DNA of 13,393 nt from JADGHX01 sp040255575 (GTDB lineage Bacteria > Pseudomonadota > Gammaproteobacteria > Steroidobacterales > Steroidobacteraceae), in the NCBI GenBank assembly GCA_040255575.1, contig JBDZVF010000141.1:1-13393 (forward strand), read 5' to 3'. The position numbers were made by a program, and so were the translations under genes. Each line of letters begins with the position of its first letter. Within the stretch, counting starts at the first letter, position 1. Positions 1-6,013 of the stretch are shown in pieces. The notes beneath the pieces were generated by a model. The model saw nothing but the letters and a program-made list of their open reading frames with translations. It was not told the DNA's origin and searched no databases.

Positions 1-1106
1 TGTGCAACTTGCGGCCGAAAAAAGTAGCGATTGTCGGGCACTGGCGGCAGTAGCTCGATCGTCATGGCCGTTGGAAACGACCCATGGGCGAACGCCGCTA
101 TGACTTTCTTCTTAACTCGCTCCACGGCAAGCGCCATCGTACTCGCACTCGGCAACGCGATACGCAGGATGACCGCATTGGCGAGATAGCCAATCAGATT
201 CTGGAACTCCGGTTTCCGTCGATTGGCGATCATCGTCTGGATCAGAAACTCGTTGCTGTCACTACTGCGCTGTATCGTCATCGACAGGATCGCGGTGAGG
301 AGACAGTACAGGCTGCAGTTGTAGTTGCGCGCCACTTCCTTAATGCGCTTGGTCTCCTGTAGGGTCCAAGTCACTTTGACGACCGTACTCGCGTGGTTGA
401 AGAAGGGGCGGGGCCTCTCACCCGCCTCATTCCAGGCCAGCGGCGGCGGGAGCGCGGTGAACTCGGCTCGCCAGTGATCGGTAAGAGTTGCCAGTACACG
501 GCCCGAGAGATTCTGGCGTTCCCAGGCTGCATACTCGCGCAGCTGGACCATGTCGGGAAGATCGGGCGGTCGCTTGCTGACCATCGAGTCATAGATGCGC
601 AGGAAGTCCTGCCAGAACAGGCCCATCGCCCACCCGTCCACGATGATGTGATCGATCACCAGACCTAGGACATGCCTGTGCGGCTCCAACTGAAGGGCGA
701 ACAGGCGAAACAGGACGTCCTTCTGAAGGTCGAACGGAACAGTGCCCAGCCGCTGCACCGTCGATCTGAGCGACGTCTCCTGTTCCGATGCCGGCAGGCC
801 CGTCAGATCGATGAACGTGACGTCGACGTCTATCTCGTCACTTATCGCTTGATACCACACTCCGTCGACCTTCGAAAATCTCGTGCGGAGAGACTCATGT
901 CTGCGTGCGGTGGCATCGGCAGCGGCCTTGAACGCGTCCTTGTCGAGCGCCCCCTTCATCTCGAGAGTCGAGGCGACAGGCGGCAGAATCCCTGGATTGC
1001 GGTCGACCCACTGGCAGCGCATCGCTTGATTGAATGTCGTCTGGAACAGCCGCTGCCCGGGCGGAACTTTCTCGGCGCTCGCCGGCATCTGATTCGTTTC
1101 GCTCAT
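1..1106 (-). CDS. Stand-alone NRPS condensation-domain protein (3' part outside window)
   Basis: The frame reads leftward from an ATG at 1106 with no stop to the window edge, giving about 368 residues of a domain normally about 430-450 long. Condensation domains join an acyl or aminoacyl group on one carrier protein to an amine acceptor. Core motifs appear in order: RHESLRTRF (C2), DHIIVDGWA (C3, the HHxxxDG motif) with the catalytic second His at residue 153, REYAAWERQNLSG (C4) and IGYLANAVILR (C5). The first His of C3 is Asp here, a position less strictly conserved than the second. The protein starts directly with the C domain, so no A or carrier domain precedes it, although something could follow beyond the left edge. 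An AGGAG lies about 11 bases before the ATG. It diverges from the A/carrier operon and probably works with it. The family call is firm; donor and acceptor are unknown. Confidence 0.88.
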   Translation of the reverse strand, partial: MSETNQMPASAEKVPPGQRLFQTTFNQAMRCQWVDRNPGILPPVASTLEMKGALDKDAFKAAADATARRHESLRTRFSKVDGVWYQAISDEIDVDVTFIDLTGLPASEQETSLRSTVQRLGTVPFDLQKDVLFRLFALQLEPHRHVLGLVIDHIIVDGWAMGLFWQDFLRIYDSMVSKRPPDLPDMVQLREYAAWERQNLSGRVLATLTDHWRAEFTALPPPLAWNEAGERPRPFFNHASTVVKVTWTLQETKRIKEVARNYNCSLYCLLTAILSMTIQRSSDSNEFLIQTMIANRRKPEFQNLIGYLANAVILRIALPSASTMALAVERVKKKVIAAFAHGSFPTAMTIELLPPVPDNRYFFRPQVA

Positions 1107-1279
1107 ACCTAAGCATTCTCCTGACGACGTCGCGGACGAATCTAACGCGGTTCCTCCATGGATTGACATCCTATCCCCACGAGGGCATAAGAACGGCCGC
1201 CGTGTCGAAACGATCGTGCGCTCTCGCGAGCGTCTGACGCAGAAAAATAGCGAGCAAAGCAAAGGATGGCGGTGCATTA
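1107..1279. promoter_or_regulatory. Divergent intergenic control region
   Basis: These 173 bases separate the leftward condensation gene from the rightward ligase operon and must hold the promoters of both. Besides the sigma70-like element at 1163-1191, there is a short inverted repeat, CGCTC-TCGC-GAGCG at 1219-1232, just downstream of the predicted transcription start. It could be an operator or a small 5'-UTR hairpin. No leftward promoter could be picked with confidence. Confidence 0.4.
1163..1191 (+). promoter_or_regulatory. Sigma70-like promoter for the ligase operon
   Basis: A perfect -35 hexamer TTGACA at 1163-1168 is followed, after a 17-base spacer, by CATAAG at 1186-1191, which matches four of six bases of TATAAT. 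It points toward the ligase gene and would give a leader of about 80 bases. This is a pattern match only. Confidence 0.45.
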
Positions 1280-2839
1280 GTGCTCCAGGGAAATCACACG
1301 CAATTTGCACGCCAATTCGGTTTCGACTATTTCGCGCGCGTGGATCCGTCGGCGACTGCCGTGGTGGATTCGAACGGCCGCGAATGGTCCCGCGGCAGCA
1401 TCCGCGATCTCGCGGAAGCAATAGCGCAGTCGATTCGCGGCAGCGGTGTGCAGGAGGGCGACTGTGTCGCCATCATTCTGCAAAATCGCGCCGAGTACCT
1501 GGCCGTTTATTTCGGCGGGCTCTGGGCCGGCGTCCAGGTCGTGCCCATCAACTGGCATCTCAGCAGCAGTGAGGTTGAGTTCATCCTCGAGGATTCGGGA
1601 GCACGTGCGGTATTCGTCGATAGCCGTGTAGAACATCGAATTCATGACGTCATTCGGTCTCGGCGATCTCAGCTGAGGGCGGCCGTATCGCTCGGCGCAG
1701 TGTCGGATCACGTCGAGCTGGCGGACTTTGTGGCCAGCCACAGGGACACCCCTTTCGCGGCGACCAAGCTGGGACGCCCGATGGCGTATACCTCGGCAAC
1801 TACAGGAGTTCCGAAGGGTGTGCGTCTACCGGAGGCGAACTCGGAAGCCGCCCTGGAACGAGCCGTGAGGTGGAACTTGTCTCTGGGCGTGGATCTTGGC
1901 CCCGAAGATGCGCACCTGTGCTGCTCGATGCTCTATCACACCGCGCCAATGAACGGCACCGTTACTGCATTACATATGGGGCATCGCGTCGTCGTCATGG
2001 ATAAGTGGGCGCCCGAAGCGATCCTCGAGGCAATACAGAAGCATCGCATCACCTCCGTATTCATGGTTCCGTCGATGTTCGTCGCGCTGCTGAAACTTCC
2101 GAGCGCGGTGAGGAGTCGCTATGACTTGTCGTCGTTGCGATACGTGCTCCATGGCGGCGCGCCGTGTGCAATTGCCGTCAAAGAAGCGATGCTCGATTGG
2201 CTCGGCCCAATCATTTGGGAGTCATACGGTGCCACGGAGGTGCAGGGCACGGCGGTGAGCTCGAGGGATTGGTTGCGGCACCCTGGGACGGTTGGTAAGC
2301 CGATGCTGGAGTCTCGTGTGAAGATACTCGGCGAGGACGGCAGAGAGCTGGGTCGAAACAAGGTGGGAAGAGTCTTCATGACTCCGTACTCCGGCGACCG
2401 ATTCGAGTATCACCGGGACCCCGAGAAGACGCTGCTCAGCTACGACGGTGATTACATTTTTGCGGGCGACATTGGCTATCTCAACGACGAAGGCTATCTC
2501 TTCCTGTCCGGCAGAGAGAGCGAGCTCATCTTGTCTTCAGGCATGAATATCTATCCGAGGGAGATAGAAGACGTGCTGATCCAGCATCCGGCTGTCACGG
2601 ATTGTGCAGTCATCGGCGTGCCGCACCCGTTGTGCGGGCAAGTGCCAAAAGCGTTTGTAGTGCTGTCGTCGGATGCAGCACCGGAGACAGAATTGCGTGC
2701 GAGTCTCCTGCAGTTACTGGCGAAGTTCTTGTCGGCAAGCAAAATGCCCAAGTATTTCGAATTCGTTCGTCAGATCCCTCGCGATCCGAACGGAAAGCTG
2801 TTCCGACGCAAGCTGATCCCACAACCGGTGAGCCTGTGA
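1280..2839 (+). CDS. AMP-forming acyl/aminoacyl ligase (stand-alone adenylation enzyme)
   Basis: This 519-residue protein belongs to the ANL superfamily (acyl-CoA synthetases, NRPS A domains) and has full family length. It should activate a carboxylic acid as an acyl-adenylate and load it onto CoA or, given the neighbour, the carrier protein. Visible motifs are YTSATTGVPKGV (A3/P-loop, about residues 170-181), YGATE (A5, 316-320), GDIGYLNDEGYLFLSGR (A7/A8, ending near 412), SGMNIYPREIE, and PNGK with the catalytic Lys at 506. The third residue of the usual TSGTTG is Ala. The start is GTG at 1280, with AAAGGA about 14 bases upstream; an ATG at 1266 is out of frame and soon stops. The A8 region resembles FadD-like fatty or aryl acid ligases more than classical amino-acid A domains, so the substrate could be a fatty, aryl or amino acid. 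The stop overlaps the carrier gene start by 4 bases. Confidence 0.9.
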   Translation: MLQGNHTQFARQFGFDYFARVDPSATAVVDSNGREWSRGSIRDLAEAIAQSIRGSGVQEGDCVAIILQNRAEYLAVYFGGLWAGVQVVPINWHLSSSEVEFILEDSGARAVFVDSRVEHRIHDVIRSRRSQLRAAVSLGAVSDHVELADFVASHRDTPFAATKLGRPMAYTSATTGVPKGVRLPEANSEAALERAVRWNLSLGVDLGPEDAHLCCSMLYHTAPMNGTVTALHMGHRVVVMDKWAPEAILEAIQKHRITSVFMVPSMFVALLKLPSAVRSRYDLSSLRYVLHGGAPCAIAVKEAMLDWLGPIIWESYGATEVQGTAVSSRDWLRHPGTVGKPMLESRVKILGEDGRELGRNKVGRVFMTPYSGDRFEYHRDPEKTLLSYDGDYIFAGDIGYLNDEGYLFLSGRESELILSSGMNIYPREIEDVLIQHPAVTDCAVIGVPHPLCGQVPKAFVVLSSDAAPETELRASLLQLLAKFLSASKMPKYFEFVRQIPRDPNGKLFRRKLIPQPVSL

Positions 2840-3123
2840 CGAACACCAACGATGCATCGATCGAGAAGCTGGTTGTGGAGACGATCGCTATCGTGAAAGA
2901 TCTCGAGCCGCAGCAAGTCGCATTGGATTGCGAGCTGGCGTCGCTCGGCCTGGACTCGTTGGGTCTGTTTACGGTGATCGGCCACATCGAGGCGGCGCTC
3001 GGCGTCGAGTTCGAAGTCGATGAAATGATGACCGCGCTGGCGGCCAATACAGTCGCCGAGATGGCCAAAACTTGTGCGGCCACCGCCGCCGCGAGGCGAC
3101 GTGCTGAGGAAGAACGAGCATAG
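2836..3123 (+). CDS. Discrete acyl/peptidyl carrier protein
   Basis: The gene encodes a 95-residue carrier protein with the phosphopantetheine attachment motif LGLDSLGL (Ser41), followed by the helix II-like stretch FTVIGHIEAALGVEF and an Ala-rich helical tail ending AARRRAEEERA. It starts at GTG 2836, which overlaps the ligase stop in a GTGA, so translation is coupled and the two products are made together. This start gives the standard size of a free carrier protein; the same frame stays open further upstream, but only as a shadow inside the ligase gene. It should carry the acid activated by the ligase as a thioester on a 4'-phosphopantetheine arm and present it to the condensation domain encoded opposite, or to a tailoring enzyme. 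Whether it carries an amino acid or a fatty/aryl acid cannot be told. No phosphopantetheinyl transferase gene is visible in the window. Confidence 0.9.
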   Translation: MTNTNDASIEKLVVETIAIVKDLEPQQVALDCELASLGLDSLGLFTVIGHIEAALGVEFEVDEMMTALAANTVAEMAKTCAATAAARRRAEEERA

Positions 3124-3152
3124 GTTCGAGCGGCTCGACGAGGAGACACTAC

Positions 3153-3644
3153 GTGCAGGCACTCATCCCACTTGCCCACCAAATCGCGGAAAAGTTGAAG
3201 GACAGGGGGCAAACCATTTCCATCGCCGAATCGTCCAGCGGAGGATTGATCTCGGCAGCGTTGCTGGCGGTGCCCAGAGCGTCGAAGTACTTCATCGGCG
3301 GCGGTGTGGAGTACACGCGCGCAGCCAAGGAGCGCCACATTGGCGTCGACGCAAGCGACTTTGAGGAGGCCAGAAATATGACGGAGACGCACGCTGTGAT
3401 CATGGCGCGGCGTGCACGGGAGGCGCTTGGCACGACTTGGGGTGTTGGCGAATGTGGCGCTGCCGGCCCAGACGGCAATGGCTATGGTGATCCACCGGGG
3501 CACTCCTGTGTTGCCGTGAGCGGGCCGGTGCAACTCGTGGTGACGGTAGCGACACGCCGTATCGACCGGGCCACCAATATGGAAGCGTTCGCCGGCGCTG
3601 CGTTGGAGTTGTTGCTGGCCGCACTAACGCGCCAGCCGGCGTGA
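3153..3644 (+). CDS. Stand-alone CinA C-terminal (PncC-like) family protein
   Basis: The 163-residue protein matches the CinA C-terminal domain alone, without the N-terminal MocF/COG1058 domain. Known members (PncC) hydrolyse nicotinamide mononucleotide to nicotinate mononucleotide. The signature TxAESCTGG reads SIAESSSGG (Ser27, with Cys and Thr both replaced by Ser), the YSNEAK-type segment reads YTRAAKERH (Lys59), and the GIAGPxG loop reads GAAGPDGNGY. The fold is therefore clear, but two active-site loops differ from housekeeping PncC. The start is GTG at 3153, with AGGAG at 3141-3145 (7-base spacing), 29 bases after the carrier gene. Its place inside a C/A/carrier operon suggests a role on the pathway product, perhaps amide or nucleotide hydrolysis, rather than NAD salvage. 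That role is inference. Confidence 0.82.
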   Translation: MQALIPLAHQIAEKLKDRGQTISIAESSSGGLISAALLAVPRASKYFIGGGVEYTRAAKERHIGVDASDFEEARNMTETHAVIMARRAREALGTTWGVGECGAAGPDGNGYGDPPGHSCVAVSGPVQLVVTVATRRIDRATNMEAFAGAALELLLAALTRQPA

Positions 3645-3659
3645 CGTGCGAGGTTTGGT

Positions 3660-4199
3660 TTGGCGCAGCGTGACGACGTCCTCTATCACATCATATGTGG
3701 AGCTTCGGCGGCCGCGCGCGCGGACGCGTTCGCGGAGAGGGCCAAGCGGGCCGGCTGGGACGTCTGTGTCGTGGCCACTCCGATGGCGACGAGGTTTGTG
3801 GACCTCGGGCGGCTTGCAGTGCTGACAGGGCGGCCGGTGCGATACGACTTCAAGAATCCGGGCGAAGAGGATGTGTTCCCGCCGCCCAACGCGATCGCGG
3901 TCGCGCCGGCGACGTTCAACACGATCAACAAATGGGCCGCCGGAATTTCGGACACGCTGGCATTGGCGCTGCTCTGCGAGCACTTGACGTCGCGTGTACC
4001 AATTGTGATTGCACCTAAAGTCAACGCATCGCTTACCGCACATCCACAGTACCCACGAAGTGTTGCCGAACTCCGGTCTTGTGGCGTGCAAGTACTCGAC
4101 CCGGGCACCTACGCGTCCACCAACGCGGCGGGGCCGACACAGTTGTGGGATCGCGTCCTTGAAGCATTGCCAACGCTGCGCGCCAAGTGTCATGCCTGA
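3660..4199 (+). CDS. HFCD-family flavoprotein (CoaC/EpiD-like fold)
   Basis: This 179-residue protein has the homo-oligomeric flavin-containing cysteine decarboxylase fold. The N-terminus YHIICGASAAA is the phosphate-binding strand-loop, and VAPATFNTINKWAAGISD (residues 81-98) corresponds to the PASANT motif of EpiD and CoaC. CoaC decarboxylates phosphopantothenoylcysteine, and EpiD/MrsD-type enzymes oxidise peptide C-terminal Cys to an enethiol. The active-site His that lies before PASANT in those enzymes aligns by eye with Glu69 (NPGEEDVFPPP), so Cys-decarboxylase chemistry is not assured. The protein also lacks the CoaB synthetase half, arguing against housekeeping CoA synthesis. The start is TTG at 3660, with GAGG at 3650-3653, 15 bases after the CinA-like gene. 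It probably binds FMN and performs a redox or decarboxylation step on the product. Confidence 0.85.
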   Translation: MAQRDDVLYHIICGASAAARADAFAERAKRAGWDVCVVATPMATRFVDLGRLAVLTGRPVRYDFKNPGEEDVFPPPNAIAVAPATFNTINKWAAGISDTLALALLCEHLTSRVPIVIAPKVNASLTAHPQYPRSVAELRSCGVQVLDPGTYASTNAAGPTQLWDRVLEALPTLRAKCHA

Positions 4200-4620
4200 G
4201 CATTGCCGGATCTGTGAACAAGTCGCTCGGTTCAGTCCGCCTGTGACGGTCCTGGACACGCCCAGCGCGTCCGCTGTAGTGGCCTGGAAGGGGCGCGTTC
4301 GGGGCTCTGTGATAATCGTGGTTCATCGCCACGTCACCTCGTTTCGGGATCTCAACGATGTCGAACTGAGCGAGGTTGCCAGACTCATTCACCACGTAAC
4401 GCCGAGGATGCTTCAGGCCTACCGCGCAGATGGCCTGGGCGTGGCATGGGCGACAGGCGCTCTTGCAGGACAGGTCGATCCGCATTTCCTTGTGGAGATC
4501 ATTCCGAGATTCGCCAACGTTCCCTTCGCGTATGGGGATACGGTTGCTCAGGAGGTATGGTCCGACGACGAACGTCGAAGCATCGCTCTTCAACTCAGAA
4601 GTTGCGAAGTGATCCCATGA
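4192..4620 (+). CDS. HIT-like protein with degenerate histidine triad
   Basis: The 142-residue protein begins MPEHCRICE, a CxxC pair like the zinc-binding start of many HIT proteins, and ends with the HIT strand DPHFLVEIIPR followed by an AYGD-type tail. HIT enzymes hydrolyse or transfer nucleoside monophosphates using HxHxHxx, whose middle His is the nucleophile. Here only the first His survives (His98); the second and third positions are Leu100 and Glu102, so normal nucleotidyl-hydrolase activity is not expected. The chosen ATG (4192) overlaps the end of the flavoprotein gene by 8 bases and has no clear Shine-Dalgarno sequence, which fits translational coupling. The frame is open further upstream, but those starts fall inside the flavoprotein gene. 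It could bind a nucleotide or adenylated intermediate, or have changed chemistry. Confidence 0.75.
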   Translation: MPEHCRICEQVARFSPPVTVLDTPSASAVVAWKGRVRGSVIIVVHRHVTSFRDLNDVELSEVARLIHHVTPRMLQAYRADGLGVAWATGALAGQVDPHFLVEIIPRFANVPFAYGDTVAQEVWSDDERRSIALQLRSCEVIP

Positions 4621-5135
4621 GAGTTTTCGCCGGCTTCAATTGTGAGACGATAGGCTCCGTTGACGATGATCATCAATTTTCTCGGATTGGCGTGGCGTTC
4701 GGGCCCGGAGAGATTTTCATATCCGGGCCTGCGAGCGAGGTGGTCGATGCCGAGCTCGTTCGGTGGTTGGAGGGCAGGGGCGTGCCGGAGCAATCCCTCG
4801 TTGCCGTCGGATGGAGTGTTGCCGGGTGCCGGCTGTCATGCCTCCGACGGAAATTGCCAGCCTTTAGTTCGCGGTATTTGAGCAATGGCACAGTAGCACT
4901 GGACGCTGTTTGCTACGCGCTGGCTGACAACAAGACCTACGGAGACTCTCCGACGTCCTTTGAACAATGGGAAGCCATGGCGAAAAGAGCCGCCGAGCTC
5001 TACGCGAAGATCGGCTATGAAATGGACCCCGCTCCAGATGACGCAGGATATCTTGCTCTGACATCGTTGCTCGCATGGCGATGGCTGTGCGCCATCGTTG
5101 CCGACCCACAACCTGCGACTTGGTCGGGCACGTGA
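4617..5135 (+). CDS. DnaQ-like 3'-5' exonuclease-fold protein, catalytic residues apparently lost
   Basis: This is the last gene of the operon, at 172 residues. It starts at ATG 4617, overlapping the HIT-like stop in an ATGA. Three segments line up by eye with the exonuclease motifs of the DEDD/RNase H-like fold. FNCETIGSVDDDHQFSRIG (residues 7-25) matches the Exo I pattern DxETTG...RIIEIG with the first Asp as Asn8. VGWSVAGCRLSCLRR (64-78) matches the Exo II pattern HNaxFDxxFLxR with Asp as Arg72. DDAGYLALTSLL (141-152) matches the Exo III pattern HDAxxDAxA without the His or final Asp. If the alignment is right, it keeps the fold but not the metal-binding acids. It is probably a binding or structural protein for a nucleotide-like product, and nuclease activity is doubtful. 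The gene is well supported; the family call is tentative. Confidence 0.6.
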   Translation: MRVFAGFNCETIGSVDDDHQFSRIGVAFGPGEIFISGPASEVVDAELVRWLEGRGVPEQSLVAVGWSVAGCRLSCLRRKLPAFSSRYLSNGTVALDAVCYALADNKTYGDSPTSFEQWEAMAKRAAELYAKIGYEMDPAPDDAGYLALTSLLAWRWLCAIVADPQPATWSGT

Positions 5136-5841
5136 CCTCGGTTAGTGCGCGATTCGAAAATACACCAGCGAGAGGGATGCGGCGTGGAGTAGGCGCGCTG
5201 GTCGCGAGAAACGATCGGCGACAAGACAAAGTCGCTGACGAAGGGAAGCCGGCATTTGCGCAGTGACAATGCATCAGTCTACCGTGATGCGACTCGCACT
5301 TGCGAACGGCCTGGATGAATCCCACGCGCCAAAACCAGAAACGTGCACAAGATCAGCGGCGCTTTCAGCATTCCTGAAACTGTATTGGGCCATAATCTCG
5401 GCTGCGAGAAAACGCTCCGGCTTGAACTTGTCGGCGAGCATGGAGATGATTCCCCGTTCACGATTGATGCCGTGGAGTCTGAAAACGACATACGTATTCG
5501 ACGGCGAGGCGTTGAAGCTCGTGGCGCGGTTCGCTGATGCCACTGTGGAGTTCGACACGACTAGCTCTGCTGGTGGGAAGTGGTTGTAGCCGCGACGTCG
5601 TTCATCCCCTGAGCATTGCGCGGGTCTCTTCCAAGTGCTTGCGCCGCGCAACCTGCTGGCGCAGCCCCTCGAGGGCGGCCCGGTGGATCGCCGCGGCCCG
5701 TTCGGGCACAGGTTCCAGGTGTTCTGGATCACCGAAAGATGTCGCTTCCGGTGGTGAGCATCGCGCGCGGAGCCGCGGAGCGCCGGCCGCGTTCGCTCAC
5801 GCGGTCGCTGCTGTGAGCATTGACCGCCGGGCAAACGTGCG
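5136..5841. other. About 700 bases without a convincing gene (degraded or spacer DNA)
   Basis: Open frames occur on both strands, but none shows a start with ribosome-binding site, a family motif or consistent coding character over its length. Two short leftward stretches look somewhat protein-like: one around 5284-5480 (it includes ADKFKPERFLAAEIMAQYSF) and one around 5600-5760 (it includes ERAAAIHRAALEGLRQQVAR and stops near 5600). They could be remnants of inactivated genes next to the recombination site. No strong terminator hairpin follows the operon. I could not assign either stretch. Confidence 0.4.
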
Positions 5842-5859
5842 TAAGTAACTGATTACTTA
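5842..5859. repeat. Perfect 7-bp inverted repeat beside the tRNA fragment
   Basis: TAAGTAA at 5842-5848 and TTACTTA at 5853-5859 form a perfect inverted repeat with a 4-base CTGA centre. It sits immediately beyond the 3' end of the tRNA fragment, on the side where tRNA-targeting integrases often act. It is likely part of the attachment site or a core-type recombinase binding site. Confidence 0.5.
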
Positions 5860-5860
5860 G

Positions 5861-5900
5861 TCGGGATGAAAGGATTCGAGCCTGCGACCTTTTGATCCGA
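5861..5900 (-). pseudogene. 3' fragment of a tRNA gene (tRNA-Pro-like), attachment-site remnant
   Basis: Read on the minus strand, this stretch ends GGTCGCAGG-CTCGAAT-CCTTTC-ATCCCGA. That is a variable loop, T-arm with loop (TTCGAAT changed at one base), and the 3' acceptor strand plus discriminator A. The acceptor half and the GGTCGCAGG stretch resemble proteobacterial tRNA-Pro. No D-arm, intact anticodon arm or 5' acceptor strand is present upstream (positions above 5900), and the T-stem has a C:U mismatch, so this is not a functional tRNA. A bare tRNA 3' end beside an integrase is the classic trace of island integration. The identity of the parent tRNA is less certain than the tRNA origin. 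Confidence 0.65.
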
Positions 5901-6013
5901 ACGTACGCATCGCCGTCGACGCGGCGGCATGTGTAGTACCGACCGACCTCGCGAAGGCCGCCGCGGAGCCTGCGCGATGCTCGCGATGGATCGCAGGCAT
6001 CGCGAATACTTGT

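Noticed and set aside
84..1112. Three rightward open frames of 91-146 residues across the left end
   Set aside because: They are shadows of the leftward condensation-domain gene, which carries all the expected core motifs in one continuous frame.
1266..1280. Tiny ORF ATG-GCG-GTG-CAT-TAG ending at the ligase start (possible leader peptide)
   Set aside because: Four codons with no attenuator-like structure are not enough to support a regulatory leader.
2602..2835. N-terminal extension of the carrier protein frame
   Set aside because: It lies wholly within the ligase gene and reads as non-protein-like; GTG 2836 gives the normal carrier length and an overlap typical of coupled genes.
5274..5834. 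Leftward 186-residue open frame
   Set aside because: Part of it looks protein-like, but there is no family motif, no ribosome-binding site and a composition change midway; described only as possible gene remnants.
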